Source: Nymphaea colorata (Eukaryota; Streptophyta; Magnoliopsida; Nymphaeales; Nymphaeaceae). Taken from it: DNA of 64,000 bases. The notes under the pieces are model-generated. The model was given only the letters and a program-made list of their open reading frames with translations, did not search any database and was not told the DNA's origin. The DNA is taken from the NCBI RefSeq assembly GCF_008831285.2, contig NC_045138.2, positions 6,603,205-6,667,204 on the forward strand, written 5' to 3'. The translations under genes and the position numbers were made by a program. Below are positions 10,791-22,250 of the stretch, in pieces (within the stretch, counting starts at the first letter, position 1; the number at the start of each line of letters is the position of its first letter).

Positions 10791-12010
10791 CTTCTCTATT
10801 TGATTTAAACCTCATTTTCACAAGCTTTCATATTCTCTTTGATTTCTCTCTTCAAATATTCTTTTATCAATTTTTTTCTCTTTTCGCTTTCTCTCTCTCT
10901 CTCTCTTTGATTTCTCCTTCAAAATCTTTTTTTTCTTTTATATATTAATCGTTGTTTATCTCTCTTTGATTTATCTCTTAAAATATTTTTTCTCTCTTTT
11001 TATTAATCACTCTCTAACTCTCTAATTTCTTTCTTAAATGTCTCTTTCTCTCACTTTTATTAATCCCTCTCTCTTTGAATTCTTTTTTAAAATTTCCTTT
11101 TTCTCTTTCTTTTATTAATATCTTACTCACTCTTTCGATCTTTCCTTCTCCCTCTCTCTTCAATTTCTTTCTTAGAATATCTTTGTTGTTTTATTAATCT
11201 TCCTCTCCCTCTCTCTCTCTCTCTCTCTTCAATTTCTTTTTCAAAATCTCTCTCTCCCTCTCTCCCTCTCTCCCTCTCTTTTATTAACCTCTCTTTCTGT
11301 TATTGTTTTCTCTATCCAATTTCTCTTTTAAAATATGTTTTTTTTTTCCTTTTTATTGTTCTCTCAATCTCTCTCTCTGATTCTCTCTTAATTTTTTTTT
11401 GCTTTATTAATATCTCACTCTCTTTGTTTGATTTCTCTCTCTCCTCGATTTTTATCTCTTTTATTAACCTCTCTCTTTTTTATTTTTCTCTTTAACATCC
11501 CTTTTCCTCTTTGATTCATCTATTAACTAATTTTTCTCTCTCTTCAATGTCTTTCTACGATTCTTTTTAATCTCACTTTTTATTTCTTTTATTAATCTAT
11601 TTCTATGTTAAAATATCTTTTTATCACTTGTTTATTAGTCTCTCCCTTCGATCTCTCCCACGGTTTTCTCTCTTAAGATTTCTCACTCTCTCTTTGATTA
11701 GTTTTGTCTCTTCCTCATTCTTCAATATCTCTCTTAAAGTTTCTTTTTTCTCTTTTTTATAAATTTCCTCCATATGTCCCTCTTCATTTTGTCTCTCTTC
11801 TTTAAATCTCTGCCTCTTTTAATTTCTCTCTTTGTTTTTCTCTTTCTTTTGTTAATCTCACTTCATCTCTCTCTTTGATTTTTCTCTTAAAATCTTCCTT
11901 TCTGTTCCTCTCTTAAGATCTATTTTTCTCTATATTTCATTAATTTTTCTCTCTCTCACTCTCTTTGATTTCTCTCTTAACTCTTTTTTCTCTCTTTTAT
12001 TAGCACCCAT
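10775..12010 (-). repeat. Polypurine minisatellite array 2 (pyrimidine on plus strand)
   Basis: About 1.2 kb of C/T-rich plus strand, the reverse complement of the array at 5031. Unit landmarks on the plus strand are CTTTTATTAATC, TTTGATTTCTC and CTCTTAAAAT. It forms the distal part of an inverted NLR tail (10775-13080). Confidence 0.85.
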
Positions 12011-12343
12011 CTCTATTTAGATTCGACTACGAACAAAAAAAAATACATCGAAATCCGAAATTAAATCCAATTTTACAATCTGAATCTTATCCAAATCTGA
12101 TTTTTACATTCATATCAGAATCCCAATCTGAATATTGAACCAAAATTGGCATTTTCAAAATGTAATAGCATTGCATATAGGATATTTGGTTAAAAATAAA
12201 TTTGATCTGAATTCATATCCGAATATGATAGGATATTTATGTATAACCGAATCCGACCGAATGTCACTTCTTAAAGCTAAATAGGATCCAATTTCTTAAT
12301 CAAATTAGATATGCAATTCAAATCAGATAAATTGACTTCCCTA
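12011..12343 (-). repeat. AT-rich spacer of inverted NLR tail
   Basis: Reverse complement of the spacer at 4767-5030; contains ATATCCGAATATGATAGG-like runs and TAAAAATAAATTTGATC. Noncoding. Confidence 0.6.
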
Positions 12344-12734
12344 TGTGAGTATTTGACGAGGCCAGAATTGTGGATTTGAAGAAAAAAAAATCTCTTTTTT
12401 TGATGAAATGATAATTGAATTACCAAATGAAGAATATTGATTCTCGAATTATTGGTTCATTGTTGAATCAAATTTTATAATTTTATAATTTTATAATTTT
12501 TTTCATCTTTCAAGAGGACTCATGCATGTTATGAAGGTTGTAATTCGTCAATTATTGAATTTAAATTTTTGTTTGATCAGACATGACATTTTCAATTCTG
12601 AAACCAGAATTAGATTATTAAATGCAAAGGAAAACTATAAGTGGAGTTTTCATTTGAATTCTAGTTGGAGGTAGAATTTAGTTTTTGCAATTTTAATTAT
12701 AGAATCAAAATTCAAGGCCATCAAATGCCCTCCA
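12344..12734 (-). mobile_element. MITE-like element in NLR tail (copy B)
   Basis: Inverted sister of 4366-4766. Plus-strand ends are GTGAGTATTTGACGAGGCC and GGCCATCAAATGCCCTCC, which are imperfect inverted repeats of each other. AT-rich interior. Confidence 0.55.
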
Positions 12735-13080
12735 AAAGAACAATAGTTCATCATTAAAACCACCATAAACAGTCGCCGCACAATAAACCATGGCTAGTAC
12801 CAATCTTGCACTTGGGAAGGAAAAAAGTTTTGTCCTATCCCAAGAAGCCACCAATTTTTGTACATGCTTCGCTTTCAACATGAAAAACAATAAAGGATGA
12901 CTTCTAATTATTAATACATAGCCCTACACTGCCTGCAAACTCTGTTAACATATTTTTAGTAGAAACAATTAGCACCTGCTAACCAAGGAATCATAATATT
13001 CTTTCTTTGAACTTCTCTTCTAAGACGTCTTGAGAACATCTCAACTACTACATGCAATGAAAAGTAGTTGAGAACACATT
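12735..13080 (-). repeat. Inverted NLR tail type I, without a receptor gene
   Basis: Matches in inverse orientation the NLR1 flank from about 3975 to 4365 (shared: ACCTGCTAACCAAGGAATCA and AAGACGTCTT). No NLR coding sequence abuts it on the 13.1-kb side, so the tail was copied or left behind without its gene. Contains a perfect 10-bp-arm hairpin at 13040-13072. From 13081 to 13319 I recognise nothing. Confidence 0.65.
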
Positions 13081-13319
13081 GACACAATCCCTTCTTACTA
13101 CCAAAAATCTTTCCCTCTCTCCTATTAATAAACATTGCACAAAGATTCACTTCACTCAGTTTAAAATCCCATATTCTTGAAGTGATTGATCACTCCTCAC
13201 AGACATTAATGGTCATAAGAACCTAAGAATTTGTAAAGACGCTTAGCACCTAAGGACATAAAGGTGACCAAGGGAAAATTGACATCACTTTAGCTCAACC
13301 TTGTGAGGCAGAGGGAAGG

Positions 13320-13740
13320 GGGAAGGGCTTGGAGGCAGAGGGAAGGGGGAAGGGCTTCTACCTTTTTGCATTGGGCTTATTGCAATTCACCTTCTTGAAG
13401 CTCAATCATCCATTTGTCATACCATCAAAAATATTTTTCCCAGTATTTTTATTTTTCTATAATGATCGTGGAGAAATCTTAGATGCTAGTAGCTGGTCCT
13501 CAGATTTGTTATGTTCCTTCTGCATGATTGTGTGACAGTTAGCTCCTAGTCACCTTCTCCCGCTTCTAGCTCTCAATGTAACTTGCCAGAAAATAAATTA
13601 AATCAATGGCCAATTTCAAGCATTAATGATAATTGACAAGTTAGAGCAGACTACTCCAACTGATGTATGCCTCATGCACATCCTTAAAATTAACATTCAA
13701 CCTACGAGTCCTATCGCTACATTTAGATCTTTTGTGGATT
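13320..13740 (-). repeat. Tail module X, copy 1
   Basis: About 420 bases matching, inverted, 60985-61450, and partly 31535-31700. Shared landmarks are TTGTGTGACAGTTAGCTC, CTTGAAG(C/T)TCAATCATCC and TTAACATTCAACCTA-like text. In all three places it abuts the GA/CT array or its remnant, so it is the outer end of the composite repeat. No coding function seen; begins with two copies of GGCAGAGGGAAGGGGGAAGG. Confidence 0.6.
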
Positions 13741-14825
13741 CATTTCCCTCTAATTTCTTTCTTCCAATTTTCTCTCTCCTTTATTAATCTTATTTTCCTT
13801 TTCTCCTTGCTCTCTCTCTCTCTCAAACTCCCATCTCTATCTCTTTCCTGACTCTTTTATTAATATCTCTCTTCTTTGATTTCTTCCTTAAAATATCTCC
13901 TTTTCTCTCTTTTATTAATCTCTCTTTGTCTCTCTCGTCTCTCTCTCTCTCTCTTTGATTTCTCTCTTAAAATCTTGCTAATTACTCTTTTATTTTTAAA
14001 CCACAACTTTGACCACATTCTTTTCTTCATTTTCTTGTCCATTCTATTAGTGTCTCAAAAGTGCATTTTCCTTGAGAAGTACATCCACCATAGAATTGAA
14101 ATACATCAAGAGAACGAGAAGAGTTACTTTCATTAACTTCTTCTCAAGTAGACTATTCCTCCAAATAGTGTGGGCCCATACTCAATGGTGGGAAGGGCTT
14201 TCCCTTCTGGAATACATTATTCTTTGAATACTCTTTCTATCTCATCAATTTTCACTTAAAATTTCTTCCATTTTTCTAAAATTTCTCTCTCTTCAAGTCT
14301 ATCTTAAAATGTCTCTTTTTACCTTTTATAATTTCTCTCTCTCTCTTCGATTTCTTTATTTCTCTCTCCCCCCAATTTATCTTTCGCTTTTAAAATCTAT
14401 CTCTCTCTTTGATATTTTTTTCAATTTCTTTTTAAAATTCTTTTTTTCTTTCTTTTATTAATGTATCTCTCTCTCTTCTATTTTTCCGTTAAAAATTTTT
14501 TCTCTGTCGTTTACTACTTTCTCTCTCCGATCTCTCTCTCTTTTCTCTTGGATTCCTCTCTTAAAATCTCTTTTGCATCTTTCTTAGTAATTCCCATCGC
14601 ACTCTCTCTTCAATTTACCTCTCCTCTTTAAATCTCTTTCTCTTTAATTTCTCCCTTTAATTATTTTGTCCCACTTTCATTAATATCTCTTCGAATTCTC
14701 TCTTAAAATCTCTCTTCCTCTCTTTTTCATTAATAACTCTCTTTCTTTAATTTTTCTCTTAAGATCTCGCTTTCTCCCTTTTTTATTAATCTCTCTTCCT
14801 TTATCTCTTTAGTTTATGTCACTCA
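13741..14825 (-). repeat. Polypurine minisatellite array 3 with island K
   Basis: C/T-rich on the plus strand, split by an island at 13985-14215 of ordinary sequence (CTTGAGAAGTACATCCACCA, AACTTCTTCTCAAGTAGAC). The same island lies inside the arrays at 45000-45245 and 59755-59995, and in diverged form at 5640-5860 and 17770-18010. It joins directly to the truncated LRR end of the NLR pseudogene. Confidence 0.8.
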
Positions 14826-16602
14826 CTTATGTAAGGTCCATAAATTGGTAAGTTTCTCTAAGCCTTCTGCATAAATTTCAAACACTCTGTTCCTTCGAGC
14901 CCAAGATACCTCAGGTTGCACAGTTCACCCATTTCCTCGGGCAAGTCTTCACTTTCACTAAAACTTAAATCCAATGTTTGCAAGTTACAGAGTCAATTGA
15001 CCTGGGCAATCGTTTGACATGAGAGCGGGTTAGATTGAAATACTTTAGAAGTGAAAGGCATTCAATGGAGTTAGGTAGTTCATCCATTTGACATCGCATC
15101 AATGACAACACCCTCAACCACTTGAATTGGGTGAGTTCCACCAAAGACAAGGATGCACTCAATAATGTCCGCACCTTATTTGCTGCTCCTAAGGCATTAT
15201 ATTGCATGGCCACTTCTGCATTGTCTACACCAAGTAATGATAGATGGTGGGTTTGCTCAGTAGCGGAGGCATGGCTATATTCCTTTCCACCTATATATGA
15301 GGCAAGGTCATGTAAAACGTCATGCAATTTGAGACAAGTGCCCCCAAAAAATCTATCACGTGTTTCAATCAATCAACGCCTTGTCAAATCTTCATTGTAT
15401 TGTTTGCTGTCACTTCTACACCTATGCCATCCTTGTCCTCAATCAATCCATGTGCCACCCATTGCATGATCAATCCCTCCCTTTCAATCTCATGATCCTT
15501 TGGAAAATGCTGCAATAAACGAAACAGCTGCCTTAAATTAGGCGGCATGTCATCGTATCTCAGTATCATACCAGGAAGAATGCTACCATATTGAGAGAAA
15601 GAGGATGAGGCAGGCATCTTCCATTCCCAGATCACACTATTCGCAACCACCTTCCACTCTGCTTTTTCCAAGTTTTTTGTTCGCATTAAGGACCCAACTG
15701 TTTGGACCACAAGTGGCAACCCACCGCACTTCTTGGCTAATTTTTTTGCAATATCTTGCAAATTATGGCTCGCCAAATCATTTTTGGTCCTGAATGCCTT
15801 GCTAAAAAATAAATTCCAACTCTCATCTTCGGGCAATATTGGCAATCTATGCATATATAAAGCTCCGACCCCTTTGGAGACATCTATATTTCGACTAGTG
15901 ATCAAAATTTTGCTCTCCATTGCACCTCTCATAAGAGTGCTCTCTACCTCTTCGTGCCACCAATCTAGTTCTCATACATCATCTAAGATCAACAAAAATC
16001 TTTTATTCCATATTTGCACTGCCAACAATCTAGATCCCTTGCACACTTCCTTCAGTATTTTCCGTAATAAATCCTTACGGTTTGGCCTCTTAGAAACACA
16101 AACCCACCAACTTCGTTCCCTAAACTGTTGTTCGACTTCACTAAAGACCATTTTTGCAAGAGTAGTCTTGCCGATCCCCCCTTCTCCTGCAATAGAGATA
16201 ATAGAAACATCACACTTCTCTGTCATACTACTCTGTGTGGAGCAATTGGACAAGAGTTTTTACTATCACCCTTTCATCATTCTCCCTGCCTATGGGTGGT
16301 TGTGCACCTATGTGGTGGGTTGTCTCTTGAGGGTTGTCATCTTCACTAGGGCCCTGGCTACTCTCCTTGGGTTTTAGTCTGACCAGATCCATGTCCCAAT
16401 CCTTTTCACGCTCGTTGCTTAAAAAGGGCTTGCGATCTGCATCTTTGATGGCCTTTTGGAAGATTTTCAGCTCCCTCCGTAGCTTCTTTAGATCATCGTT
16501 GGCATTCAAGATAACGTCTGTCTTCTCTTTCAACAAATTAGTGACAGCGCCCACCAGATTGGAAATAGCTGTTTCAACAAGAGCACCTATTACTCCCGCC
16601 AT
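14826..16602 (-). pseudogene. NLR pseudogene, CNL paralogue of NLR1/NLR2
   Basis: Reads from the ATG at 16602 (MAGVIGALVETAISN). The coiled-coil has an in-frame loss of about 80 codons near 16385 that removes the EDVID-like helix. A frameshift follows near 16245, then an intact P-loop GEGGIGKTT and WWVCVS. Kinase-2 reads LLILDDV then a stop (TGA at 15973-15975) where the paralogues have Trp. NB-ARC continues with SKILITSR, CGGLPLV and a degraded RNBS-D, then a frameshift near 15385, KLHDVLHDLA and the first LRRs with another shift near 14985. At about 14826 the LRR breaks off into the pyrimidine-rich array; the repeat-rich C-terminal half is missing. It cannot encode a working receptor. Confidence 0.93.
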
Positions 16603-16800
16603 CTCCACCCTGTTTTGTTTCTCACTAGATTGAAGGGCAGAGGAAGAGAAGCAATTTTTAGATGGAGGGAAAGAAAGGCAGAGCACGAACTAATGATAAA
16701 GAGCAGGAAGTGGGGTTATGTTGGAAGAGTGGGGTCTGTCTAATTTAGAGAGTGGTAGATGCAACAGCTTTCTCAGTCCCTTTAATTTAAACAACATGGC
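16603..16800 (-). promoter_or_regulatory. Decayed promoter and 5' leader of NLR pseudogene
   Basis: Matches the NLR2 upstream region. The leader word AAAATTGCTTCTCTTCCTCT is shared with both intact genes. The TATA position reads CTTTATCATTAG against CTTTATATGTTAG in NLR2, so the box is damaged. Further up, AGCTGTTGCATCTAC is identical in both loci. Confidence 0.65.
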
Positions 16801-17150
16801 AGGAAGTGGCTTTAATGTGAAAAAGAAATTCCATGCACGACTCTTTCTATCATCCTGATTGGCTAGATTCAATAGCAGTTTCCCTTCAATCTAGTGAAAA
16901 TACATGTTTATAATACTGGATCACATAGAAAAAAATACACAAGCATTGCCAGAGACGCGTCGGGGATGCAACGAGCCTCCCCACCACATAGTGTGTGTGT
17001 CTGCCTGTCTATATATATACACACACACACACACACACTACAAATTTTAATTCAAAATAAAATTTGCTACAATATTTTTTGCGTAATTATCTTTATAAAT
17101 GTTTGATACAATCTAGAATATCAAAAATCTATTTTTACACCACCAACATA
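16801..17150. other. Noncoding spacer with GT/TA/CA microsatellite
   Basis: No gene. Holds a compound microsatellite at about 16990-17038 (GT, TA and CA runs). The stretch 17040-17145 (CTTTATAAATGTTTGATACA) resembles 29180-29300. Confidence 0.6.
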
Positions 17151-18623
17151 CACTCTCTCTTATTAATCTCTTTTTCCCTCTCCTCTATTTATCCATTTTT
17201 TAAATCTGTTTCTCTCTCTTCAATTACTCTTTTAGAACCTTTTTTTTTCTCTTTTATTAATAGTTCCCTTCCCTTGCCCCCCTCTCTCCTTTTTTGAGAT
17301 TTCTAAATTAAAATCTCTTTCTCTCTCTTTCATTTATCTGCCTCTCTTACATTGTTAACTTAAAATATCTTTTTTCTCCTTTATTAATCTCACGCACTCT
17401 CTCCCTTTTAATACTCTCTCTCTCATCGATTTTTCTCCTAAAATCTCTTTTTCCCTTTCTTTTATTAATCTTATGCTTTTCTCTCTTCAATTTTTTTCTC
17501 TTTCTCTCACATTTCGACTTTCCCATAAAATTCATTCTCTCTCTTTTATTAATCATTTTCTCTTTGATTTCTTTCTTAAAATTCCTTTTTTTCTCTTTTA
17601 ATTAATCTTTTTCTCTCTCATTCTTAGGTTTCTCTCTCTTCCATTTTTCACTAAAAATCTCTTTTTCTTTCTCTTTTATTAATTTCTTTCTCTCTCTTCC
17701 ACACAATCTCTCTTCTTCTTTCTTCTCTCTCTCTGATTTCCCTCTTAAAGTTTCTTTTTCTCTTATAGTTTTAAAGTCTTTCTTAACCTGCTCTTAATCA
17801 TCATTTTCTTGATAACCATCTATTAAATATCCTTATTTGTAGTCTGATCAAATGAGTGATTTTCCTTTAGAATCACATTTTTGATAGGAATGGAGCACAA
17901 GAATTGCTTGAGAAGAACTACTTTCGTTAACTTCTTTTATAGTTGACAATTCTTCCTCTTAATTTAAGCTTCCTCTCATACTTGATGATGGGAGAGGATA
18001 TTCTCATAACCCCTAAGGTTAAACGAGATATTTTCTTTAATATTTATACATATATACAAAAAAAAAACTTTCCATATTGTATACATTACTAACTTTACAT
18101 AGGTAAGTGTTTCAAAATAAACCCCTAAGGAGGCTTAGGGCACTTACCGAATACTCTTTATTGAGCCCAAGTTCCTATTCTACATGCATAAAAAATGATC
18201 ATGTAAGCTTGTAAAGTTATTTTTTAAACTTGTAATCTTAATTTCTATTGAAAATCAAGACATCAGATTATTAAAGCAAATCTCTTTTTCTCTTTCTTTA
18301 AGTAATATATATATATATATATTCTTTGATTTATCTCGATCTTTTAAATGGCTCTGACTGTTCCCTTTGTCTGTTTCTCTCTCTCGCTCTTTTATTTCTC
18401 TCTTAAAAATATATTTTTCCCACTCTTTTACTAATCTCTCTCTTTCTTTTGCGATTCTCTCTTTCTCTCTCTCTCTTTGATTTTGCACTTAAAATCTTTC
18501 TTTCTATCTCTTTTGATAATCTTTTCTTCTATCACTTAAATTTCTCTAAAACTCTCTCTTTTGTCAATCTCTCTCTCTCTCTTCAATTTCCCTCTTAAAA
18601 TCTTTTTTTTTTCTCTTATTAAT

Positions 18624-18660
<37 letters not shown>
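17151..18660 (-). repeat. Polypurine minisatellite array 4 with diverged island K
   Basis: Two blocks of C/T-rich plus strand (about 17151-17770 and 18260-18660) with the same unit landmarks as the other arrays (CTTTTATTAATC, CTCTTAAAAT). Between them is a more ordinary stretch, 17770-18260, whose first part is a worn copy of island K. No NLR sequence is attached to this array. Confidence 0.75.

Positions 18661-18704
<44 letters not shown>
18628..18704. repeat. (CT)n-(GT)n compound microsatellite
   Basis: About 38 bases of CT followed by about 38 bases of GT/TG, pure, at the end of array 4. Confidence 0.97.
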
Positions 18705-18705
<1 letters not shown>

Positions 18706-18711
18706 TGGTTG

Positions 18712-19160
18712 GGGCTTCACTATGAGACTAAATGTCTTGATGTAGCATCCTTCTTCTTGAGTGTGTCCTTTTGGTAAAAGGCGAGCCTTGTAGTGTTCAA
18801 GGGATACATTTGCCTTGCACTTCATATTGAAAAGCCATTTGCAGCCAACCACATTTTGATTGTGTGGACACAAAAGACAAGAGTCCATACTCGGTTAGTA
18901 AGGAGAGCTTTATATTTGTTGACCATTGCATCTTGCCAATGTGGTGACCAGGCTTTGTTTGGATCATGTCAATAGGTACTGAATGCATAGCAGTGGCATA
19001 GACCTTAGATACCCTAATGTCATTGATAGACCTAGTCACCATTGTATGTGTATGGTGGAGGTGAACTTGAAGGTTGAGATGTCTGAGGTTCAGGTTGAGG
19101 CGCCTTATTCTTCTTATTATTCGATGAATCGATGTGCACGATGGGGCCATTCATCTCGAT
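18712..19160 (-). pseudogene. Copia reverse-transcriptase fragment
   Basis: Minus-strand translation gives the start of a Copia RT: a linker with HTMVTRSINDIR, then GCKWLFNMKCKANVSLEHYK and ARLLPKGHTQEEG, ending in FSLIVKP where the family has FSPVVKP. A frameshift separates the linker part (18797-19150) from the RT part (18619-18888 frame). The rest of RT is absent; it stops at the GT microsatellite. A dead fragment unrelated in position to the larger Copia at 20.9 kb. Confidence 0.85.
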
Positions 19161-19184
19161 ATGGTATTAGAATCATTTGTAGCG

Positions 19185-19410
19185 ATCTTTTCTTCAAATG
19201 GCCTTTAAACACTTGATGTTGAACTAATCATCTTAGTTAGTAAGAAACCCAAGTAAAGTAGTTGCCCTTCCCAGGCAAATAATTTAGTTTTGAGAACTGC
19301 ACATCTATTTGTGCATCCGCATTGAAGCTTGAGAGTGTTCCATGATTAGACCAAAATTGTGGACTTTCAAAATTAGATTTTCATTTTTGATGACATGAGA
19401 ACTATGTTAT
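19185..19410 (+). repeat. Dispersed repeat Q, copy 1
   Basis: About 220 bases (GGCCTTTAAACACTTGATGT, GAACTGCACATCTATTTGTG, TTTTTGATGACATGAGAAC) repeated at 42335-42570 on the same strand and at 28330-28560 inverted. Noncoding; type unknown. Confidence 0.7.
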
Positions 19411-20882
19411 ACAACAAGAAGGGAACAGGAAAAACTTATAATTTCCCAGTCACCCATCAGCCATTGAACTGGAATAGATGGGCCAAGCCCATTACCTTAA
19501 AGAGCAAAGAGATGCACATAAGGCCCAAAAACCTACCTAACCAATCAATTAGGCATAAATCACCATATGTACAAAGCACTTGCAAAGCGTCGGGCTTTGC
19601 TCATGTGTGAAGTTGGCCTAGACTAGTCAGTTGGGGCCATTGCCGGGCCTGGCCGAGCCTCTTAGGCTGGCTGGAGCAGGCCTTGCTGGTGCGTCAGGCT
19701 GAGGCTGACATTCTGGCTGGAGCCAGTCTCGGCCTTGTTCTGAGAGGGAAAAAAAAGGCATTTTGACAAATTCAACGATATCTTGGGAAAATTTAAGGGT
19801 ATTTTTTAGGATTTTCAAATGAAAATAATTGTTTGGAAATGACCACGATGTCTCGATCCTTGGGGCTGAAAAGGGTCTGTAACTTGGATTTTGATATGAA
19901 CTAGATCCAAATACTAAGCCAGGTCAACATTGGAATTTTTGAGTTGGAAATGGATACAAGCAATGGATATGGGTCTAGAAATGCACCTAAAGTTCAGATC
20001 TGGACTGGATCTGGATCAAAATCTCTGAATTGATTTAGAATCACAGTTTCGGATTTGAATCTTATATTCAGATATGGAATTGCAGATTTGGATGTTAACC
20101 ACATATTTGATCTGGATTGAGTAAAAAATGTAGGATTGGATCTAAATTTGGATTGAGACCGAGTATTTGGATCCGGAAAAGAATATGGATATAGATTTTG
20201 GATCTTAAATCCAGATCGGCACTAAATTGCTGCCAAGGCTCATAATTGGAGTGGGTTTGAAGTTGGACTTGGGTCTGGATTCTCTGAAATTCTATTTGGG
20301 ATCTAAGTTTGAATCTAAGGCTTTGCTTTGGATCCTAAAGCTAGAATTTGGATCTAGATGTAGATCTAGGTCTTTGTGATGGGTCCCTATGTGAGTTTCT
20401 GGACTGGATCTATATCTGAATTTGAAAGTGAAGTATGTTAGAAGTTTATATTGGAGTTGGGCTTGGGTTGAAAGTCCATAATTAGATCCATGAGAGTCCC
20501 AAATAGAATTGACCATCAAATCGAATGAGAAGTTGGTCAAAATTATGGGGAATTGAAGTGTTTGAGTCAAAAATCTTTGATATTGGTTGTAAATTGAACA
20601 TAAAATGTTTGGAAAAAAAATCTGAATAGTTCTTTGAAAAAATTGCGGTGATTAGTGATTACATGGTGATATACAAATCCAGGCTTGCCTTGTAGAGTGT
20701 GTTAGACAAGAAGGGAATCCAATTCCTCACGTGTGAATATTTCATTTAGTAAAGGACAATCCCTTTTTATACACCACTTATTAAAATCAAACTGACTACC
20801 AGACTTTGGCATCAGCCCGACAAATGATACTCTTCATAAAAAGGATAGTATACCCAATGGGGAGTAAGTATCAGGTTACCAG
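19411..20882 (+). repeat. Dispersed repeat R, copy 1
   Basis: About 1.45 kb that matches 29498-31445. It has a GC-rich head (GGGGCCATTGCCGGGCCTGG, GGCTGGCTGGAGCAGGCC) and a long stretch dominated by variants of GGATCTGGAT/GATTTGGATC. No coding frame is convincing. It may be part of a large retroelement (LTR or UTR), but neither terminus is clear. The Copia element is inserted at its right edge. Confidence 0.65.
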
Positions 20883-21259
20883 TGTTAACGAAAATGATGA
20901 AAACAGACCAATGGCTCTCTCCACGATAGAAAGTGGATCAACGGCTCTCTCCATAGAAGGCGATACTCTTAACGAAAACAACACAGCAACAATGAAGGAA
21001 ACAAAGCATGATTTCCTATTGGAGATGACTATGAAGAGAAACAAAATCCTGTCGTTGAAAGAGATGTTGAACTCTCCAATGTCTAGAATCAATGTATAAA
21101 ATCAAAGGAAGGAAATCTGTAAAGAAGTGAGAGTTGAAAAATAAAAAATATAGAAGACCATCATTCCGTGGATGTAGATCAATATATGATCAAACCACAT
21201 AACTCGCCTTGCATTTTTGTCGTGTGTTAATTTCCTTCTTCATTCTGGAAATTCTTTTA
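20883..21259 (+). mobile_element. Copia 5' LTR
   Basis: 377 bp starting TGTTAACGAAAATGATG and ending just before the primer-binding site TGGTATCAGAG (from 21260, initiator-Met tRNA type). A TATA-like TGTATAAAATC is near 21093. It is clearly diverged from the downstream LTR at 25238, which has an extra 15-16 bp tandem duplication (GTATGATCGAACCAC), so insertion is not recent. The 91-99 residue frames in either LTR are not genes. Confidence 0.9.
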
Positions 21260-21303
21260 TGGTATCAGAGCCATCGCTACATCGTTGAGGATCAACTTTT
21301 GTC

Positions 21304-22250
21304 ATGGCTTCTTCTTCAAACAACAACACACGCGGAAATCAGATGGGCAATGGTATGGAAACTCCCTCTTTTTATTTACTGCAACACCCAAATCATTTGC
21401 AACTCTCTCTCGGCATCAAATTGAACACTGAAAATTATCTGGTTTGGGAATCTCAATTCACACCCATACTCATGTCATGTGATCTGATGGGGTTCGTTGA
21501 TAGAAAGAAACCCGCACCAAAAAAATACAAGTCTGGCATGACAGAAATAAGCGAAGACTATCTCAATTGGTAGCGACAAGATCAAATCCTTCTATGTTGG
21601 ATCAACTCGTCATTATCTGAAAATGTTCATGCTCAAATTATTGGATTGAAAACCTCGGCAAAGGTTTGGAATGCGTTCAAACATTCCTACGCCGCTCATT
21701 TGCAGTCCAGAGTTAGGCAGTTGAAATGTCAGTTATAAGATTTGAAAAAGGGCAATATGTCCATGGATGCATATTTTCAGAAAGTAAGGGTTGTAGCGCA
21801 TCAATTAGCTATAGCATCTAAACTTGTAGACGAAGATGATTTGGTTTTATACATTTTGAGAGGCCTGCCAGCTGAGTATCTTGCCTTCAAGATAAGCATG
21901 GAGACACAGAAGGAACCTATTAGTCTTAACGAACTTTATGGCCTCCTGCTTATGCAAGAAGCAAATCAAAAGGGTCATAATGATGAATTTCTGCGAATAA
22001 TGTTTTCATGGGGCACAATGAGCGACAACATACTTATCGTGGTCGAGGAAAATTTGTATACAAAAACAGAAATTTTCAAGGCAAAGAAAGATCAATATGT
22101 CAGATTTGTGAGAAGACAGGGCATGTAGCTAAAATTTGCTATACCTACTTGAATCTCGTCAAGAACAGGAGCACAAATCCTCAAGCGTTTCATGCTGCCA
22201 TTGAAAACTCTTCAAATCAACCAGTTGGAGATTGTTCCAAATATAACTAG
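21304..22250 (+). pseudogene. Copia gag, disrupted
   Basis: Capsid/nucleocapsid polyprotein of the Copia element. The ATG at 21304 follows the primer site. Gag text (NHLQLSLGIKLNTENYLVW) leads into a stop at 21571 (a Trp codon position read TAG) and another at about 21736. The frame then resumes with DAYFQKVRVVAHQLAIAS and LRGLPAEYLAFK, shifts near 21990, and continues to a CCHC zinc knuckle CQICEKTGHVAKIC near 22095-22136. The copy at 25674 has Cys and Leu at the places of the first stop, showing the ancestral state. Cannot make Gag. Confidence 0.9.

Noticed and set aside
20806-21099. 97-codon frame, with a similar one at 25131-25454
   Set aside because: These frames overlap Copia LTRs; similarity reflects the LTR duplication.
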